DNA from: Pseudomonas baltica
Lineage (GTDB): Bacteria > Pseudomonadota > Gammaproteobacteria > Pseudomonadales > Pseudomonadaceae
Assembly: GCF_031880315.1 (NCBI RefSeq)
Contig: NZ_CP134771.1
Coordinates: forward strand, 1,922,001 to 1,986,000
Direction of reading: 5' to 3'
Length of the DNA stretch: 64,000 bases
Part shown: in pieces, positions 1 to 8,190 of the stretch
How positions within the stretch are numbered: position 1 is the stretch's first letter
Layout: each line of letters starts with the position of its first letter
The notes under the pieces: model-generated
Told to the model about the DNA's origin: nothing
Databases searched by the model: none
The model's input: only the letters and a program-made list of their open reading frames with translations
Program-made: the position numbers and the translations under genes

Positions 1-41
1 ACATAGGTTTACGCCAATGCTAAAGATCTTTTTGCCAGACG

Positions 42-61
42 AGCCACCTTGGCGGCTCGAC
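42..61. terminator. Short inverted repeat downstream of the MFS gene
   Basis: A GAGCC...GGCTC inverted repeat lies just beyond the 3' end of the minus-strand MFS gene. No clean run of T follows it, so a terminator role is only possible. Nothing else is visible in the first 72 bases. Confidence 0.3.
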
Positions 62-72
62 GGCAGGCCAGG

Positions 73-1443
73 CTAATCCGCCGAGGTCACCAGGCGCAAG
101 CCACTGGAGATCGCGCCCACGGCGGCGAATCCGGCACCGATGCTCAAGGCCAGCAATGGCCCACCGCTACCGGCGATGCCGAAGCTCAGGGCCACCAGCG
201 CCGCGCCCGTCGCCTGGCCGATCAAGCGGGCAGTGGCCACGGTACCACTGGCGCCGCTGGCCCGCTCGCGGGGTGCGCTGGTCATCAGCGCCTTCTGATT
301 GGGCGCCTGGAAAAAGCCGAATCCCGCTCCGCAAATGATCATCCGCGCGATGATATCGCCAGCACTCGGATCCGTCGGCAACAGCGCCAGCGATACCATG
401 CCCGCGCTGAGGATCGCCAGCCCGATGCCGCCGAGCAGACCGGGCGGATAACGATCGGACAAACGGCCGGCGATCGGTGCGAAAAGCGCAACCACCACTG
501 ACCAGGGCGTCATCAGAAAGCCCGTCTCGACCGGATTGCGGCCCAGAGTCGTCTCGAAGAAAAACGGCAGCGACACGAACGCCAGCCCCTGGGTAGCGAA
601 TGAGCAGAATGCCGTGAGCGTCGACAACGCGAACATCGGCCGCTTGAGCAGATCCAGGGGAAACATCGGCGCCGGATGCGCCCTCTCGCGATAGATCATC
701 AGGGCCCCGGCGGCCAGGAATATTGCGAAGGCCAGCAACACGCTGAAACGCGAGCCCATCTGCGCGGCCTGGCCCAGAGAGAAGATCAAGGCCCCGAAGG
801 CGATCACATTGAGGCTCGCCGTCAAATAGTCGAATTTCTGCGCCTTGGTCTGGCCGAGCGGCAGGGCATTCCAGGCAAACACCAACGCGAACACGCCAAT
901 CGGCAGGTTGATCGCGAACAGCCAAGGCCAGTTGGCCACCGACAGGATCAGCGAGGCGATGGTCGGCCCGGCGGCGAATGACGTGCCGACCACCAGCGCG
1001 TTCAAGCCCAGCCCACGGCCCAGACGCTCACGAGGGAAGATCGAACCGATCAGCCCGGCATTGACGCTCATGATCGCACTGGCACCCAGGCCCTGCAGCA
1101 CCCGGGCGCCGGTGAGCGTCGGCAGCGACCAGGCGAAGGTGCACATCAACGATGACACGACGAACAGCATCAACCCGGCCAGATAGACCTTGCGCTGACC
1201 GACGATCGAGCCCAGCGCGGCAAACGGCAGGATGGTTGCCACGGCCGCCAGTTGATAGGCATTGATAATCCACACCGAGGCCGCTGGCGACGCATTCAGG
1301 TCGGCGGCGATCGCCGGCAGCGCAGTGTTGGCGATGGCAGTGTCCAAGGTCGCCAGCGCAATGGACATCAGGATCGCCAGCATCCCGCGAAATTCCTGGG
1401 TGGTCAGCTTGGTCGAGGAAGAGCTTGCAAGGGAATCCGCCAT
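73..1443 (-). CDS. MFS drug exporter, DHA2 (EmrB/QacA-like) family
   Basis: This 456-residue inner-membrane protein is predicted to use the proton gradient to export small toxic molecules. It is hydrophobic throughout, with segments fitting the 12-14 helices of the family. The antiporter motif C (GPTIASLI, about residues 160-170) and the RVLQGLGAS stretch before it mark the drug:H+ antiporter group. The ATG at 1443 is the first in the frame. It is divergent from the sugar operon across a 354-base gap that carries repeated GGGAT motifs, so a regulator probably binds there, but no regulator gene is adjacent. The substrate cannot be read from the sequence. Confidence 0.88.
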   Translation of the reverse strand: MADSLASSSSTKLTTQEFRGMLAILMSIALATLDTAIANTALPAIAADLNASPAASVWIINAYQLAAVATILPFAALGSIVGQRKVYLAGLMLFVVSSLMCTFAWSLPTLTGARVLQGLGASAIMSVNAGLIGSIFPRERLGRGLGLNALVVGTSFAAGPTIASLILSVANWPWLFAINLPIGVFALVFAWNALPLGQTKAQKFDYLTASLNVIAFGALIFSLGQAAQMGSRFSVLLAFAIFLAAGALMIYRERAHPAPMFPLDLLKRPMFALSTLTAFCSFATQGLAFVSLPFFFETTLGRNPVETGFLMTPWSVVVALFAPIAGRLSDRYPPGLLGGIGLAILSAGMVSLALLPTDPSAGDIIARMIICGAGFGFFQAPNQKALMTSAPRERASGASGTVATARLIGQATGAALVALSFGIAGSGGPLLALSIGAGFAAVGAISSGLRLVTSAD

Positions 1444-1797
1444 AAGTCCTCTATAGGGGTGATCGATACCTGCGGTGACCGCATGATGGACTATTGCGAT
1501 GAATTTGCAGATTAAAAACTACACCGGTGAGTAAATCCCATATTTAGGGATGTAAAATCATAGTTTGGGATTTTTCGCAACTGGGCTATATTGATTGCCA
1601 GCAGCTCAACGCACACAAAAAAAATAATATCGGTGATGCAATGCAATTCTATTCCCACGTCTTTCTCCGCGCGGTCCTACTCTCTGGTCGTCACGATCAG
1701 CGCGACTGCGCCTGCATGAACCCTCTCCCTCGCTCGCACCGGCCCTCTTCAAGCGGCCGGCGTTCGTCGTGTCTTTGCCTAACAGGAGTCCGGATCC
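1444..1797. promoter_or_regulatory. Divergent intergenic region between the MFS gene and the sugar operon
   Basis: The 354-base gap has no convincing gene. It holds an ATCCC-N7-GGGAT inverted repeat (1535-1551), a further GGGAT at 1567-1571 and an A-rich tract near 1616-1627. The stretch nearest the SDR gene is GC-rich and ends in an AGGAG ribosome binding site upstream of the ATG at 1798. It must contain the promoters of both flanking transcripts. Confidence 0.5.
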
Positions 1798-2616
1798 ATG
1801 GCTGAACCTCTTTCCCTGCCCGCCGTCCCAGAGCCACCCCGTGGTGAGCGCCTGAAAAACAAGGTGGTGCTGTTGACTGGCGCCGCTCAGGGCATTGGCG
1901 AAGCGATCGTCGCCTGCTTCGCCGCCCAGCAGGCCAAACTGGTGATCAGCGATATCCAGGCAGAAAAAGTCGAAGCCGTCGCTGCGCGTTTCCGCGAACG
2001 CGGTGCCGACGTCCAGGCGTTGCGCGCCGATGTCTCCCAGGCCCAGGATCTGCAGGCCATGGCCCGCCGTGCGCTGGAGCTGCATGGGCGTATCGACGTG
2101 CTGATCAACTGCGCCGGCGTCAATGTGTTCCGCGACCCGCTGCTGATGACCGAAGAAGACTGGCGCCGCTGCTTCGCCATCGACCTGGACGGCGCCTGGT
2201 ATGGCTGCAAAGCGGTGCTGCCGCAGATGATCGAGCAAGGCGTCGGCAGCATCATCAACATTGCCTCGACCCATTCCAGCCACATCATCCCTGGCTGTTT
2301 TCCCTATCCGGTGGCCAAGCACGGCCTGCTGGGCCTGACCCGTGCCCTGGGCATCGAGTACGCACCAAAGGGCGTGCGCGTCAACGCCATCGCGCCGGGA
2401 TACATCGAAACCCAACTCAATGTCGACTATTGGAACGGCTTCCCCGACCCGCACGCCGAACGCCAGCGCGCGCTGGATCTGCATCCACCGCGGCGCATCG
2501 GCCAACCGCTCGAAGTGGCCATGACCGCGGTGTTCCTGGCCAGCGACGAAGCCCCCTTCATCAACGCCTCGTGCATCACCATCGATGGTGGCCGCTCGGT
2601 GCTTTACCACGACTGA
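1798..2616 (+). CDS. SDR-family sugar dehydrogenase (probable L-arabinose/aldose 1-dehydrogenase)
   Basis: A 272-residue short-chain dehydrogenase. It has the nucleotide-binding TGxxxGIG motif at residues 27-34, the NCAG motif near 104-107 and the catalytic Ser157/Tyr170/Lys174 set. It is the first gene of an operon with araFGH, so the likely role is oxidation of the imported sugar to its lactone, the first step of the non-phosphorylative arabinose route common in pseudomonads. SDR substrate specificity cannot be read directly; the sugar role comes from context. The ATG at 1798 is preceded by AGGAG and gives a usual family length. Confidence 0.8.
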   Translation: MAEPLSLPAVPEPPRGERLKNKVVLLTGAAQGIGEAIVACFAAQQAKLVISDIQAEKVEAVAARFRERGADVQALRADVSQAQDLQAMARRALELHGRIDVLINCAGVNVFRDPLLMTEEDWRRCFAIDLDGAWYGCKAVLPQMIEQGVGSIINIASTHSSHIIPGCFPYPVAKHGLLGLTRALGIEYAPKGVRVNAIAPGYIETQLNVDYWNGFPDPHAERQRALDLHPPRRIGQPLEVAMTAVFLASDEAPFINASCITIDGGRSVLYHD

Positions 2617-2656
2617 GCCCTGCACCCACACCAAATCCGATACGGCTGTGCCCCCC

Positions 2657-2677
2657 AATAAAAATAAGGAGTTGCCC
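2657..2677 (+). promoter_or_regulatory. A-rich ribosome-binding region of araF, candidate Hfq/Crc site
   Basis: The bases just upstream of the araF start contain two overlapping matches to the AAnAAnAA pattern (2657-2664 and 2660-2667) directly before the AAGGAG ribosome binding site. In Pseudomonas, Hfq with Crc binds A-rich ARN repeats at such sites to repress catabolic genes. Function here is inferred from sequence only. Confidence 0.45.
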
Positions 2678-3682
2678 ATGAATCGTCGTAGCTTTTGCCG
2701 TACCGCCCTCGCTGTCACCGCCCTCAGCCTGGGTGGCAGTCTGTTCTCGCTGGCCAGTGCCGCCGACCCGATCAAGATCGGTTTTCTGGTCAAACAGGCT
2801 GAAGAGCCCTGGTTCCAGACCGAATGGGCCTTCGCCGAAAAAGCCGCCAAGGACAAAGGCTTCACCCTGATCAAGATCGCCGTGCCAGACGGCGAAAAAA
2901 CCCTCTCGGCCATCGATAGCCTCGCCGCCAACGGCGCCAAGGGCTTCGTCATCTGCCCGCCGGATGTCTCCCTGGGCCCGGCCATCGTGGCCAAGGCCAA
3001 GATGAACGATCTCAAGGTGATCGCCGTCGATGACCGCTTCGTCGACGCCAACGGCAAGTTCATGGAGGACGTCCCGTACCTGGGCATGGCTGCCTTCGAG
3101 GTCGGCCAGAAGCAAGGCAGCGCCATGGTCACCGAAGCCAAACAGCGCGGCTGGGACTGGAAAGACACCTACGCGGTGGTCAACACCTACAACGAGCTCG
3201 ACACCGGCAAGAAGCGCACCGACGGCTCGGTCAAATCGCTGCAAGATGCCGGCTTGCCCAAGGACCACATCATCTATGCGGCGCTCAAGACCCTTGATGT
3301 GCCCGGCAGCATGGACGCCACCAGCTCCGCGCTGGTCAAGCTGCCCAGCGCGGCGAAGAACCTGATCATCGGCGGCATGAACGACAACACCGTGCTCGGC
3401 GGCGTACGTGCCACTGAAAGCGCCGGCTTCGCGGCGGCCAACGTTATCGGCATCGGCATCAACGGCACCGACGCCATCGGCGAGCTGAAAAAACCCGACA
3501 GTGGCTTCTTCGGCTCGATGCTGCCCAGCCCGCACATCGAGGGCTATAACACCGCAAGCATGATGTTCGACTGGATCAGCACTGGCAAGGAACCGCCCAA
3601 GTACACCGCCATGGATGAGGTCACGCTGATCACCCGCAAGAATTTCCAGCAGGAGCTGGAAAAAATCGGCCTGTGGAATTGA
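2678..3682 (+). CDS. araF: L-arabinose ABC transporter, periplasmic binding protein
   Basis: A 334-residue periplasmic sugar-binding protein. It resembles E. coli AraF closely over its length, for example KIGFLVKQAEEPWFQTEW near the mature N-terminus and IKIAVPDGEKTLSAIDSLAA soon after. A signal peptide of about 27 residues with a twin-arginine-like RRSFCR start and an ASA cleavage site precedes it. The ATG at 2678 follows an AAGGAG site; a longer reading from 2585 would overlap the SDR gene and put the signal peptide in the interior. It delivers arabinose to AraGH. The SDR gene ends 61 bases upstream. Confidence 0.93.
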   Translation: MNRRSFCRTALAVTALSLGGSLFSLASAADPIKIGFLVKQAEEPWFQTEWAFAEKAAKDKGFTLIKIAVPDGEKTLSAIDSLAANGAKGFVICPPDVSLGPAIVAKAKMNDLKVIAVDDRFVDANGKFMEDVPYLGMAAFEVGQKQGSAMVTEAKQRGWDWKDTYAVVNTYNELDTGKKRTDGSVKSLQDAGLPKDHIIYAALKTLDVPGSMDATSSALVKLPSAAKNLIIGGMNDNTVLGGVRATESAGFAAANVIGIGINGTDAIGELKKPDSGFFGSMLPSPHIEGYNTASMMFDWISTGKEPPKYTAMDEVTLITRKNFQQELEKIGLWN

Positions 3683-3697
3683 TGCGCAGAGGTGTCC

Positions 3698-5230
3698 ATG
3701 CAAGCACAACTCAGTACGCCCTCCCAGCCTGAGCCGATGGCCAGCCTGAGCTTCAAGGGCATTGGCAAGGCCTTCCCGGGTGTGCAGGCCCTGGCCGATA
3801 TCAGCTTTACCGCCCACCCCGGCACCGTGCACGCGCTGATGGGCGAGAACGGTGCGGGCAAATCGACCCTGCTGAAAATCCTCGGCGGTGCCTATGCGCC
3901 CAGCAGTGGCCACCTGCAGATCGGCGACCGGCAGGTGAACTTCAAGTCCACCGCCGAGAGCATTGCCAATGGCGTGGCGGTGATTCACCAGGAGCTGCAT
4001 CTGGTGCCAGAAATGACCGTGGCCGAGAACCTCTTTCTCGGCCATCTGCCCGCGCGTTTCGGCCTGGTCAATGGCACCGAGCTACGCCATCGCGCGCTGG
4101 CCTTGCTCAAGGGCCTGGCCGACGAGATCGATCCGCAGGACAAGGTCGGGCGTCTGTCGCTGGGGCAACGGCAGCTGATCGAAATCGCCAAGGCGCTGTC
4201 CCGCGGCGCGCATGTGATTGCTTTCGACGAACCGACCAGCAGCCTGTCGGCGCGGGAAATCGACCGCTTGATGGCGATCATCACCCGCTTGCGTGACGAG
4301 GGCAAAGTGGTGCTTTACGTGTCGCACCGCATGGAAGAGGTGTTCCGTATCTGCAACGCCGTCACGGTGTTCAAGGATGGCCGTTATGTGCGCACCTTCG
4401 AGCAGATGAGCGAGCTCAGCCACGATCAACTGGTCACCTGCATGGTCGGCCGCGATATCCAGGACATCTATGATTACCGGCCCCGGGTCACGGGCGAGGT
4501 GATGCTCAAGGTCGCCGGGCTGCTGGGCCCGGGCCTGTCGGCGCCGGTGGATCTGCAGGTGCACCAGGGCGAGGTACTCGGCCTGTTCGGCCTGGTGGGT
4601 GCCGGCCGTACCGAACTGCTGCGCCTGCTCAGTGGCCTGACGCGCAAGACCGCCGGCAGCGTCGAGTTGGCAGGCAAGGCGCTGACGTTGCGTTCACCTC
4701 GGGATGCGATCGGCGCGGGCATTCTGCTCTGCCCCGAGGACCGCAAGAAGGAAGGCATCCTGCCGCTGGCCAGCGTCGCCGAAAACATCAATATCAGTGC
4801 CCGCCCCGCCCATGCCTCCTTGGGTTGGCTGCTGCGCGGTGAGTGGGAGCGTTCGAATGCGGACAAACACATTCGTGCACTGAAGGTGAAGACGCCTTCG
4901 GCCGGGCAAAAGATGATGTTCCTGTCCGGTGGCAATCAGCAAAAAGCCATCCTCGGTCGCTGGTTATCGATGCCGATGAAAGTCCTGCTGCTGGACGAGC
5001 CCACCCGCGGCATCGACATCGGCGCCAAGGCCGAGATCTACCAGATCATCCACAACCTGGCGGCCAGCGGTATTGCCGTGATCGTGGTGTCCAGCGACCT
5101 GATGGAAGTCATGGGCATCTCCGACCGCGTGCTGGTGCTCTGCGAAGGCGAGGTACGCGGCGAGGTGGCTCGCGCGGATGCCAATGAAACCAGTCTCCTG
5201 CACATGGCCTTGCCCCGCCAGCGCCACTGA
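3698..5230 (+). CDS. araG: L-arabinose ABC transporter, duplicated ATPase
   Basis: A 510-residue cytoplasmic ATPase with two ABC domains, the normal layout for sugar importers of the CUT2 class. The first Walker A is GENGAGKST (about residues 49-57) with signature SLGQRQ and Walker B VIAFDEPTS. The second domain has a degenerate Walker A (GLVGAGRTE) but an intact LSGGNQQK signature and LLLDEPTRGID. The ATG at 3698 lies five bases after AGAGG; a GTG at 3692 is possible. It is 15 bases downstream of araF and powers transport with AraH. Confidence 0.93.
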   Translation: MQAQLSTPSQPEPMASLSFKGIGKAFPGVQALADISFTAHPGTVHALMGENGAGKSTLLKILGGAYAPSSGHLQIGDRQVNFKSTAESIANGVAVIHQELHLVPEMTVAENLFLGHLPARFGLVNGTELRHRALALLKGLADEIDPQDKVGRLSLGQRQLIEIAKALSRGAHVIAFDEPTSSLSAREIDRLMAIITRLRDEGKVVLYVSHRMEEVFRICNAVTVFKDGRYVRTFEQMSELSHDQLVTCMVGRDIQDIYDYRPRVTGEVMLKVAGLLGPGLSAPVDLQVHQGEVLGLFGLVGAGRTELLRLLSGLTRKTAGSVELAGKALTLRSPRDAIGAGILLCPEDRKKEGILPLASVAENINISARPAHASLGWLLRGEWERSNADKHIRALKVKTPSAGQKMMFLSGGNQQKAILGRWLSMPMKVLLLDEPTRGIDIGAKAEIYQIIHNLAASGIAVIVVSSDLMEVMGISDRVLVLCEGEVRGEVARADANETSLLHMALPRQRH

Positions 5231-5248
5231 ACCCCCTGAGAGGTGTCT

Positions 5249-6220
5249 ATGACTACGCAACACTCTGCGCTGCCCAAACCCCACAAGAGCCTCAACCTGC
5301 GGCGCTTCCTCGATGATTGGGTGATGCTGCTCGCGGCCATCGGCATCTTCGTGCTTTGCACACTGCTGATCGACAACTTCCTCTCGCCGCTGAACATGCG
5401 CGGGCTGGGGCTTGCCATCTCGACCACCGGCATCGCCGCCTGCACCATGCTCTACTGCTTGGCGTCCGGGCATTTCGACCTTTCGGTGGGCTCGGTGATC
5501 GCCTGCGCCGGGGTGGTCGCGGCGGTGGTCATGCGCAGCACCAACAGCGTCTTCCTCGGGGTTGGCGCGGCGCTGCTGATGGGCCTGATCGTCGGCCTGA
5601 TCAATGGCATCGTGATCGCCAAACTGCGGGTCAACGCGCTGATCACCACGCTGGCGACCATGCAGATCGTCCGCGGCCTGGCGTATATCTTTGCCGACGG
5701 CAAGGCGGTGGGCATCTCGGTCGATAAATTCTTCGTGTTCGGCAACGGCCAGTTGTTCGGCGTGCCGGTGCCGATCGTCATCACCCTGGTGTGCTTCATG
5801 TTTTTTGGTTGGTTGCTGAACTGCACCACCTACGGCCGCAATACCATGGCCATCGGCGGCAATCAGGAAGCAGCGCTGCTGGCCGGGGTCAATGTCGATC
5901 GCACCAAGATCATCATCTTCGCGGTGCACGGGCTGATTGGCGCGTTGGCCGGGGTGATCCTCGCGTCGCGGATGACCTCAGGCCAGCCGATGATCGGCCA
6001 GGGCTTCGAGCTGACGGTCATTTCCGCGTGCGTGCTGGGGGGCGTCTCGCTGAGCGGCGGTATCGGCATGATCCGCCACGTGATTGCAGGGGTGCTGATT
6101 CTGGCGATCATCGAGAACGCCATGAACCTGAAGAACATCGATACTTTCTATCAGTATGTAATCCGCGGTTCGATCTTGTTGCTGGCGGTGGTCATCGACC
6201 GGTTGAAGCAAGGTCGCTAG
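5249..6220 (+). CDS. araH: L-arabinose ABC transporter, permease
   Basis: A 323-residue inner-membrane permease of the CUT2 (AraH/RbsC/XylH) class with about ten hydrophobic segments after a short cytoplasmic N-terminus. The CLASGHFDLSVGSV and IGGNQEAALLAGV stretches are typical of the family. The start at 5249 has the same AGAGG-TGTCT-ATG leader as araG. It ends the operon; its TAG overlaps the stop codon of the convergent kinase-like gene by two bases, and no terminator hairpin is visible between them. Confidence 0.92.
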   Translation: MTTQHSALPKPHKSLNLRRFLDDWVMLLAAIGIFVLCTLLIDNFLSPLNMRGLGLAISTTGIAACTMLYCLASGHFDLSVGSVIACAGVVAAVVMRSTNSVFLGVGAALLMGLIVGLINGIVIAKLRVNALITTLATMQIVRGLAYIFADGKAVGISVDKFFVFGNGQLFGVPVPIVITLVCFMFFGWLLNCTTYGRNTMAIGGNQEAALLAGVNVDRTKIIIFAVHGLIGALAGVILASRMTSGQPMIGQGFELTVISACVLGGVSLSGGIGMIRHVIAGVLILAIIENAMNLKNIDTFYQYVIRGSILLLAVVIDRLKQGR

Positions 6221-6882
6221 ATGCACGCCGGGATGGCGATGGCCGAGGCGAGTTTCACGGCGGTGCTTGCCTGCTGATCCTGCAGATAAGCATCCAGAAA
6301 GCCCCGGCCGCCGCCTTCGAGCAACAACGTACGATCCTTCTCCAGGCGCAGGACGTGCTTGAAGTTGCGCACCCGCAGGTTACGCCGCAATGGCCGCTTG
6401 TAGGCGCGCAGATCGGCGCAGTCGATCAGGCCGAGCTGGTTGTCAGGGGTGAGGATGATGTTGCCCAGGTGCGCGGAACGGAAGTAAATGCCCTTGTCGT
6501 GCAGGGTCGCCAGGAAGTGCCCCAGTTGTGCACGCAACGCCTCGCGATTCTCGGACTTGGTCAGCGCTTCGCGCAGGGTGATACCCGGCAGCGGGTCGTA
6601 GTGTGCCGCATGGCTGGCGAGCCGCTTGATCCGGTAGACCGACAACACGTGTGGGCAAGGGATGTCGCGTTCAGCCAGCAACGCGCAGTTGTCGGCGAAG
6701 CGTACTGCATAGGGATACAGCGCAGCGGAGGTCAGCAGACGTTTGCGGCGAAACAGCTTCAACACCGTGCCATCGCCCAGACGCAACACTTTGTCACCCG
6801 AACGATCGGCTTCAAGAACCTCGGCACCTTCGCGTAGCGTCATATAGCGGGGTAGATCGAGGGTCTGCATCCGGTGGTCCAT
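6217..6882 (-). CDS. Small Kdo/InaA-type kinase-like protein ('toluene tolerance' annotation)
   Basis: A 221-residue cytoplasmic protein of the lipopolysaccharide-kinase-like group. It has a Lys-containing N-lobe (VLKLFRRKR), a catalytic-loop-like YFRSAHLGNIIL and a metal-site-like LGLIDCADL. The Asp of the usual HRD loop is not in its normal place. Similar pseudomonad proteins are often annotated as toluene tolerance proteins, and the true substrate is unknown. The ATG at 6882 is preceded by AAAGGCG. It is co-oriented with the InaA-like gene upstream, which suggests a shared role in envelope stress, but this is inference. Confidence 0.7.
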   Translation of the reverse strand: MDHRMQTLDLPRYMTLREGAEVLEADRSGDKVLRLGDGTVLKLFRRKRLLTSAALYPYAVRFADNCALLAERDIPCPHVLSVYRIKRLASHAAHYDPLPGITLREALTKSENREALRAQLGHFLATLHDKGIYFRSAHLGNIILTPDNQLGLIDCADLRAYKRPLRRNLRVRNFKHVLRLEKDRTLLLEGGGRGFLDAYLQDQQASTAVKLASAIAIPACI

Positions 6883-6985
6883 CGTAGGCGCCTTTCGTGG
6901 CTTGACGATGCACATTTTATTACAATTTTTAACTTTCAGATAGATTGTGAAAAGATTGTCACAAGCATCACAGAAATTCGTCAAC

Positions 6986-7003
6986 GGCCAGCATTTGCTG
7001 GCC
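6986..7003. terminator. Hairpin between the two kinase-like genes
   Basis: A perfect 7-base-pair stem, GGCCAGC-ATTT-GCTGGCC, lies just downstream of the InaA-like gene. No U tract follows on the minus strand, so it is a weak terminator or a processing signal at best. Confidence 0.35.
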
Positions 7004-7056
7004 GGTTATCCAAGCGCGCAGTGCTCGCGCCAAACCGCTCTGACGAGCGGCGGCCG

Positions 7057-7869
7057 TTATGGCGTCGCCAGCTTGCCGCCTTTGACCTTCTGGCCGGTGA
7101 CTTCCTTGCGCATGGAATGGCGATCGATCTTGCCCGCCAACCAGCGCAGGTAAGGTCGCATCGGCGAGCCCTGCAAGTACTCGCGCAGGAAGAACATCCG
7201 GTCGCTACGACTCAGGGCCCCACTGTGGCGATTGAGCGTACCCAGATCACGCAGGCCCGGCAGGAAGGGTACGAACACCCGACGAGACTTCTCCAGGTCA
7301 ATGAGCGCTACCTCGTAATCGGCGCCCTGCGTCTTGACCATCAGATGCTTGGGGTACAAGCAACGGTGCTGAATGCCGGCAGCGTGCATCTTGCGAACAC
7401 TGCGGGCAACTGCCGCCAAGAGGCGTCGACGCTGTGGAACGGGCATCGCCAGCGCCTCGCCTTCGTACAGGATATCTTCCATCGAGCGATAGCCTTCCAG
7501 CGACTCGGTCATGAGCATCGCCTGCAGGTTGCCGTCACGAAAGCACTGAGCGAAGCATACCGGATTGAGCGTGGGCACCTGGTGCTTGCGCAAATGGCGG
7601 ATGTTCCTGAACTCGCGCACGAAGGTGCCTTCGCCCCGGATCGGGTGCAACAGCGTCCGGTGGCCGTGATTTTCCTGTCGTTTGAGATAGACGTTGGTCG
7701 ACGAGCCTTCCGGCGTCGCGAAATTCATGCGGCACACACCGCTCCAACCGCCACGGCGGTAATTCGGCGGTTCGACCCAGTCACCGCTCAAATCCCAGAT
7801 TTTTTCGTAGTCGTTCAAGCCGTTGAACTGCAGGAACGCCTGCCATTGCGGTGGAATAATAAACTTCAC
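7057..7869 (-). CDS. inaA: InaA-family lipopolysaccharide kinase-like protein
   Basis: A 270-residue protein of the InaA/KdkA kinase-like family. It carries an N-lobe lysine in TNVYLKRQEN, the characteristic IQHRCLYPKHLMVK loop and the YEVALIDLEKSR metal-binding segment. The loop has Cys where WaaP-type kinases have the catalytic Asp, which is usual for InaA proteins as I recall them. The GTG at 7869 is chosen because GGAG precedes it by six bases and the family starts with this KFIIPP region. The upstream 7870-7990 sequence is AT-rich and probably holds the promoter. Family members respond to weak acid or envelope stress. Confidence 0.75.
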   Translation of the reverse strand: MKFIIPPQWQAFLQFNGLNDYEKIWDLSGDWVEPPNYRRGGWSGVCRMNFATPEGSSTNVYLKRQENHGHRTLLHPIRGEGTFVREFRNIRHLRKHQVPTLNPVCFAQCFRDGNLQAMLMTESLEGYRSMEDILYEGEALAMPVPQRRRLLAAVARSVRKMHAAGIQHRCLYPKHLMVKTQGADYEVALIDLEKSRRVFVPFLPGLRDLGTLNRHSGALSRSDRMFFLREYLQGSPMRPYLRWLAGKIDRHSMRKEVTGQKVKGGKLATP

Positions 7870-8001
7870 GCGAAGCTCCGATTTACAAATTGTCAAAATT
7901 TTCCCACGCAATTGTAAACCAACGGTGGTTTTTTCAGACAATTCTTAAAAGGGTTATAACCATCATGGCAAGCTGGCCCTGACGAAAGGAAAATCGCGCG
8001 C

Positions 8002-8040
8002 AAAAAAAAGCCGGAGAACACTGAGTGCTTTCCGGCTTTT
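8002..8040 (-). terminator. Rho-independent terminator of tRNA-Lys
   Basis: AAAGCCGGA and TCCGGCTTT arms flank a short loop, and a run of T follows on the minus strand. It lies directly downstream of the tRNA-Lys gene. Confidence 0.85.
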
Positions 8041-8054
8041 CTCTTGATTCGAAA

Positions 8055-8130
8055 TGGTGGGTCGTGTGGGATTCGAACCTACGACCAATTGGTTAAAAGC
8101 CAACTGCTCTACCAACTGAGCTAACGACCC
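8055..8130 (-). tRNA. tRNA-Lys (anticodon TTT)
   Basis: The 76-base minus-strand sequence begins GGGTCGTTAGCTCAG, has a TTT anticodon in the CTTTTAA loop, a GGTTCGAATCC T arm and an encoded CCA end (8055-8057). The pairing acceptor arms GGGTCGT/ACGACCC are complete. It sits between queC and the inaA-like genes, in the position used elsewhere in Pseudomonas as the integration site of PAPI-1/pKLC102-type elements. No second copy of its 3' end is seen in the window. Confidence 0.97.
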
Positions 8131-8190
8131 GTTTCGTGGGGCGCATAATACTTCTTTTTACAGCTAATTCAACCCCTTACCGAAAATAAA

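Noticed and set aside
1606..3168. 520-residue minus-strand open frame opposite the SDR and araF genes
   Set aside because: It is antisense to two genes with clear family motifs and itself has no domain. High GC leaves long antisense frames open.
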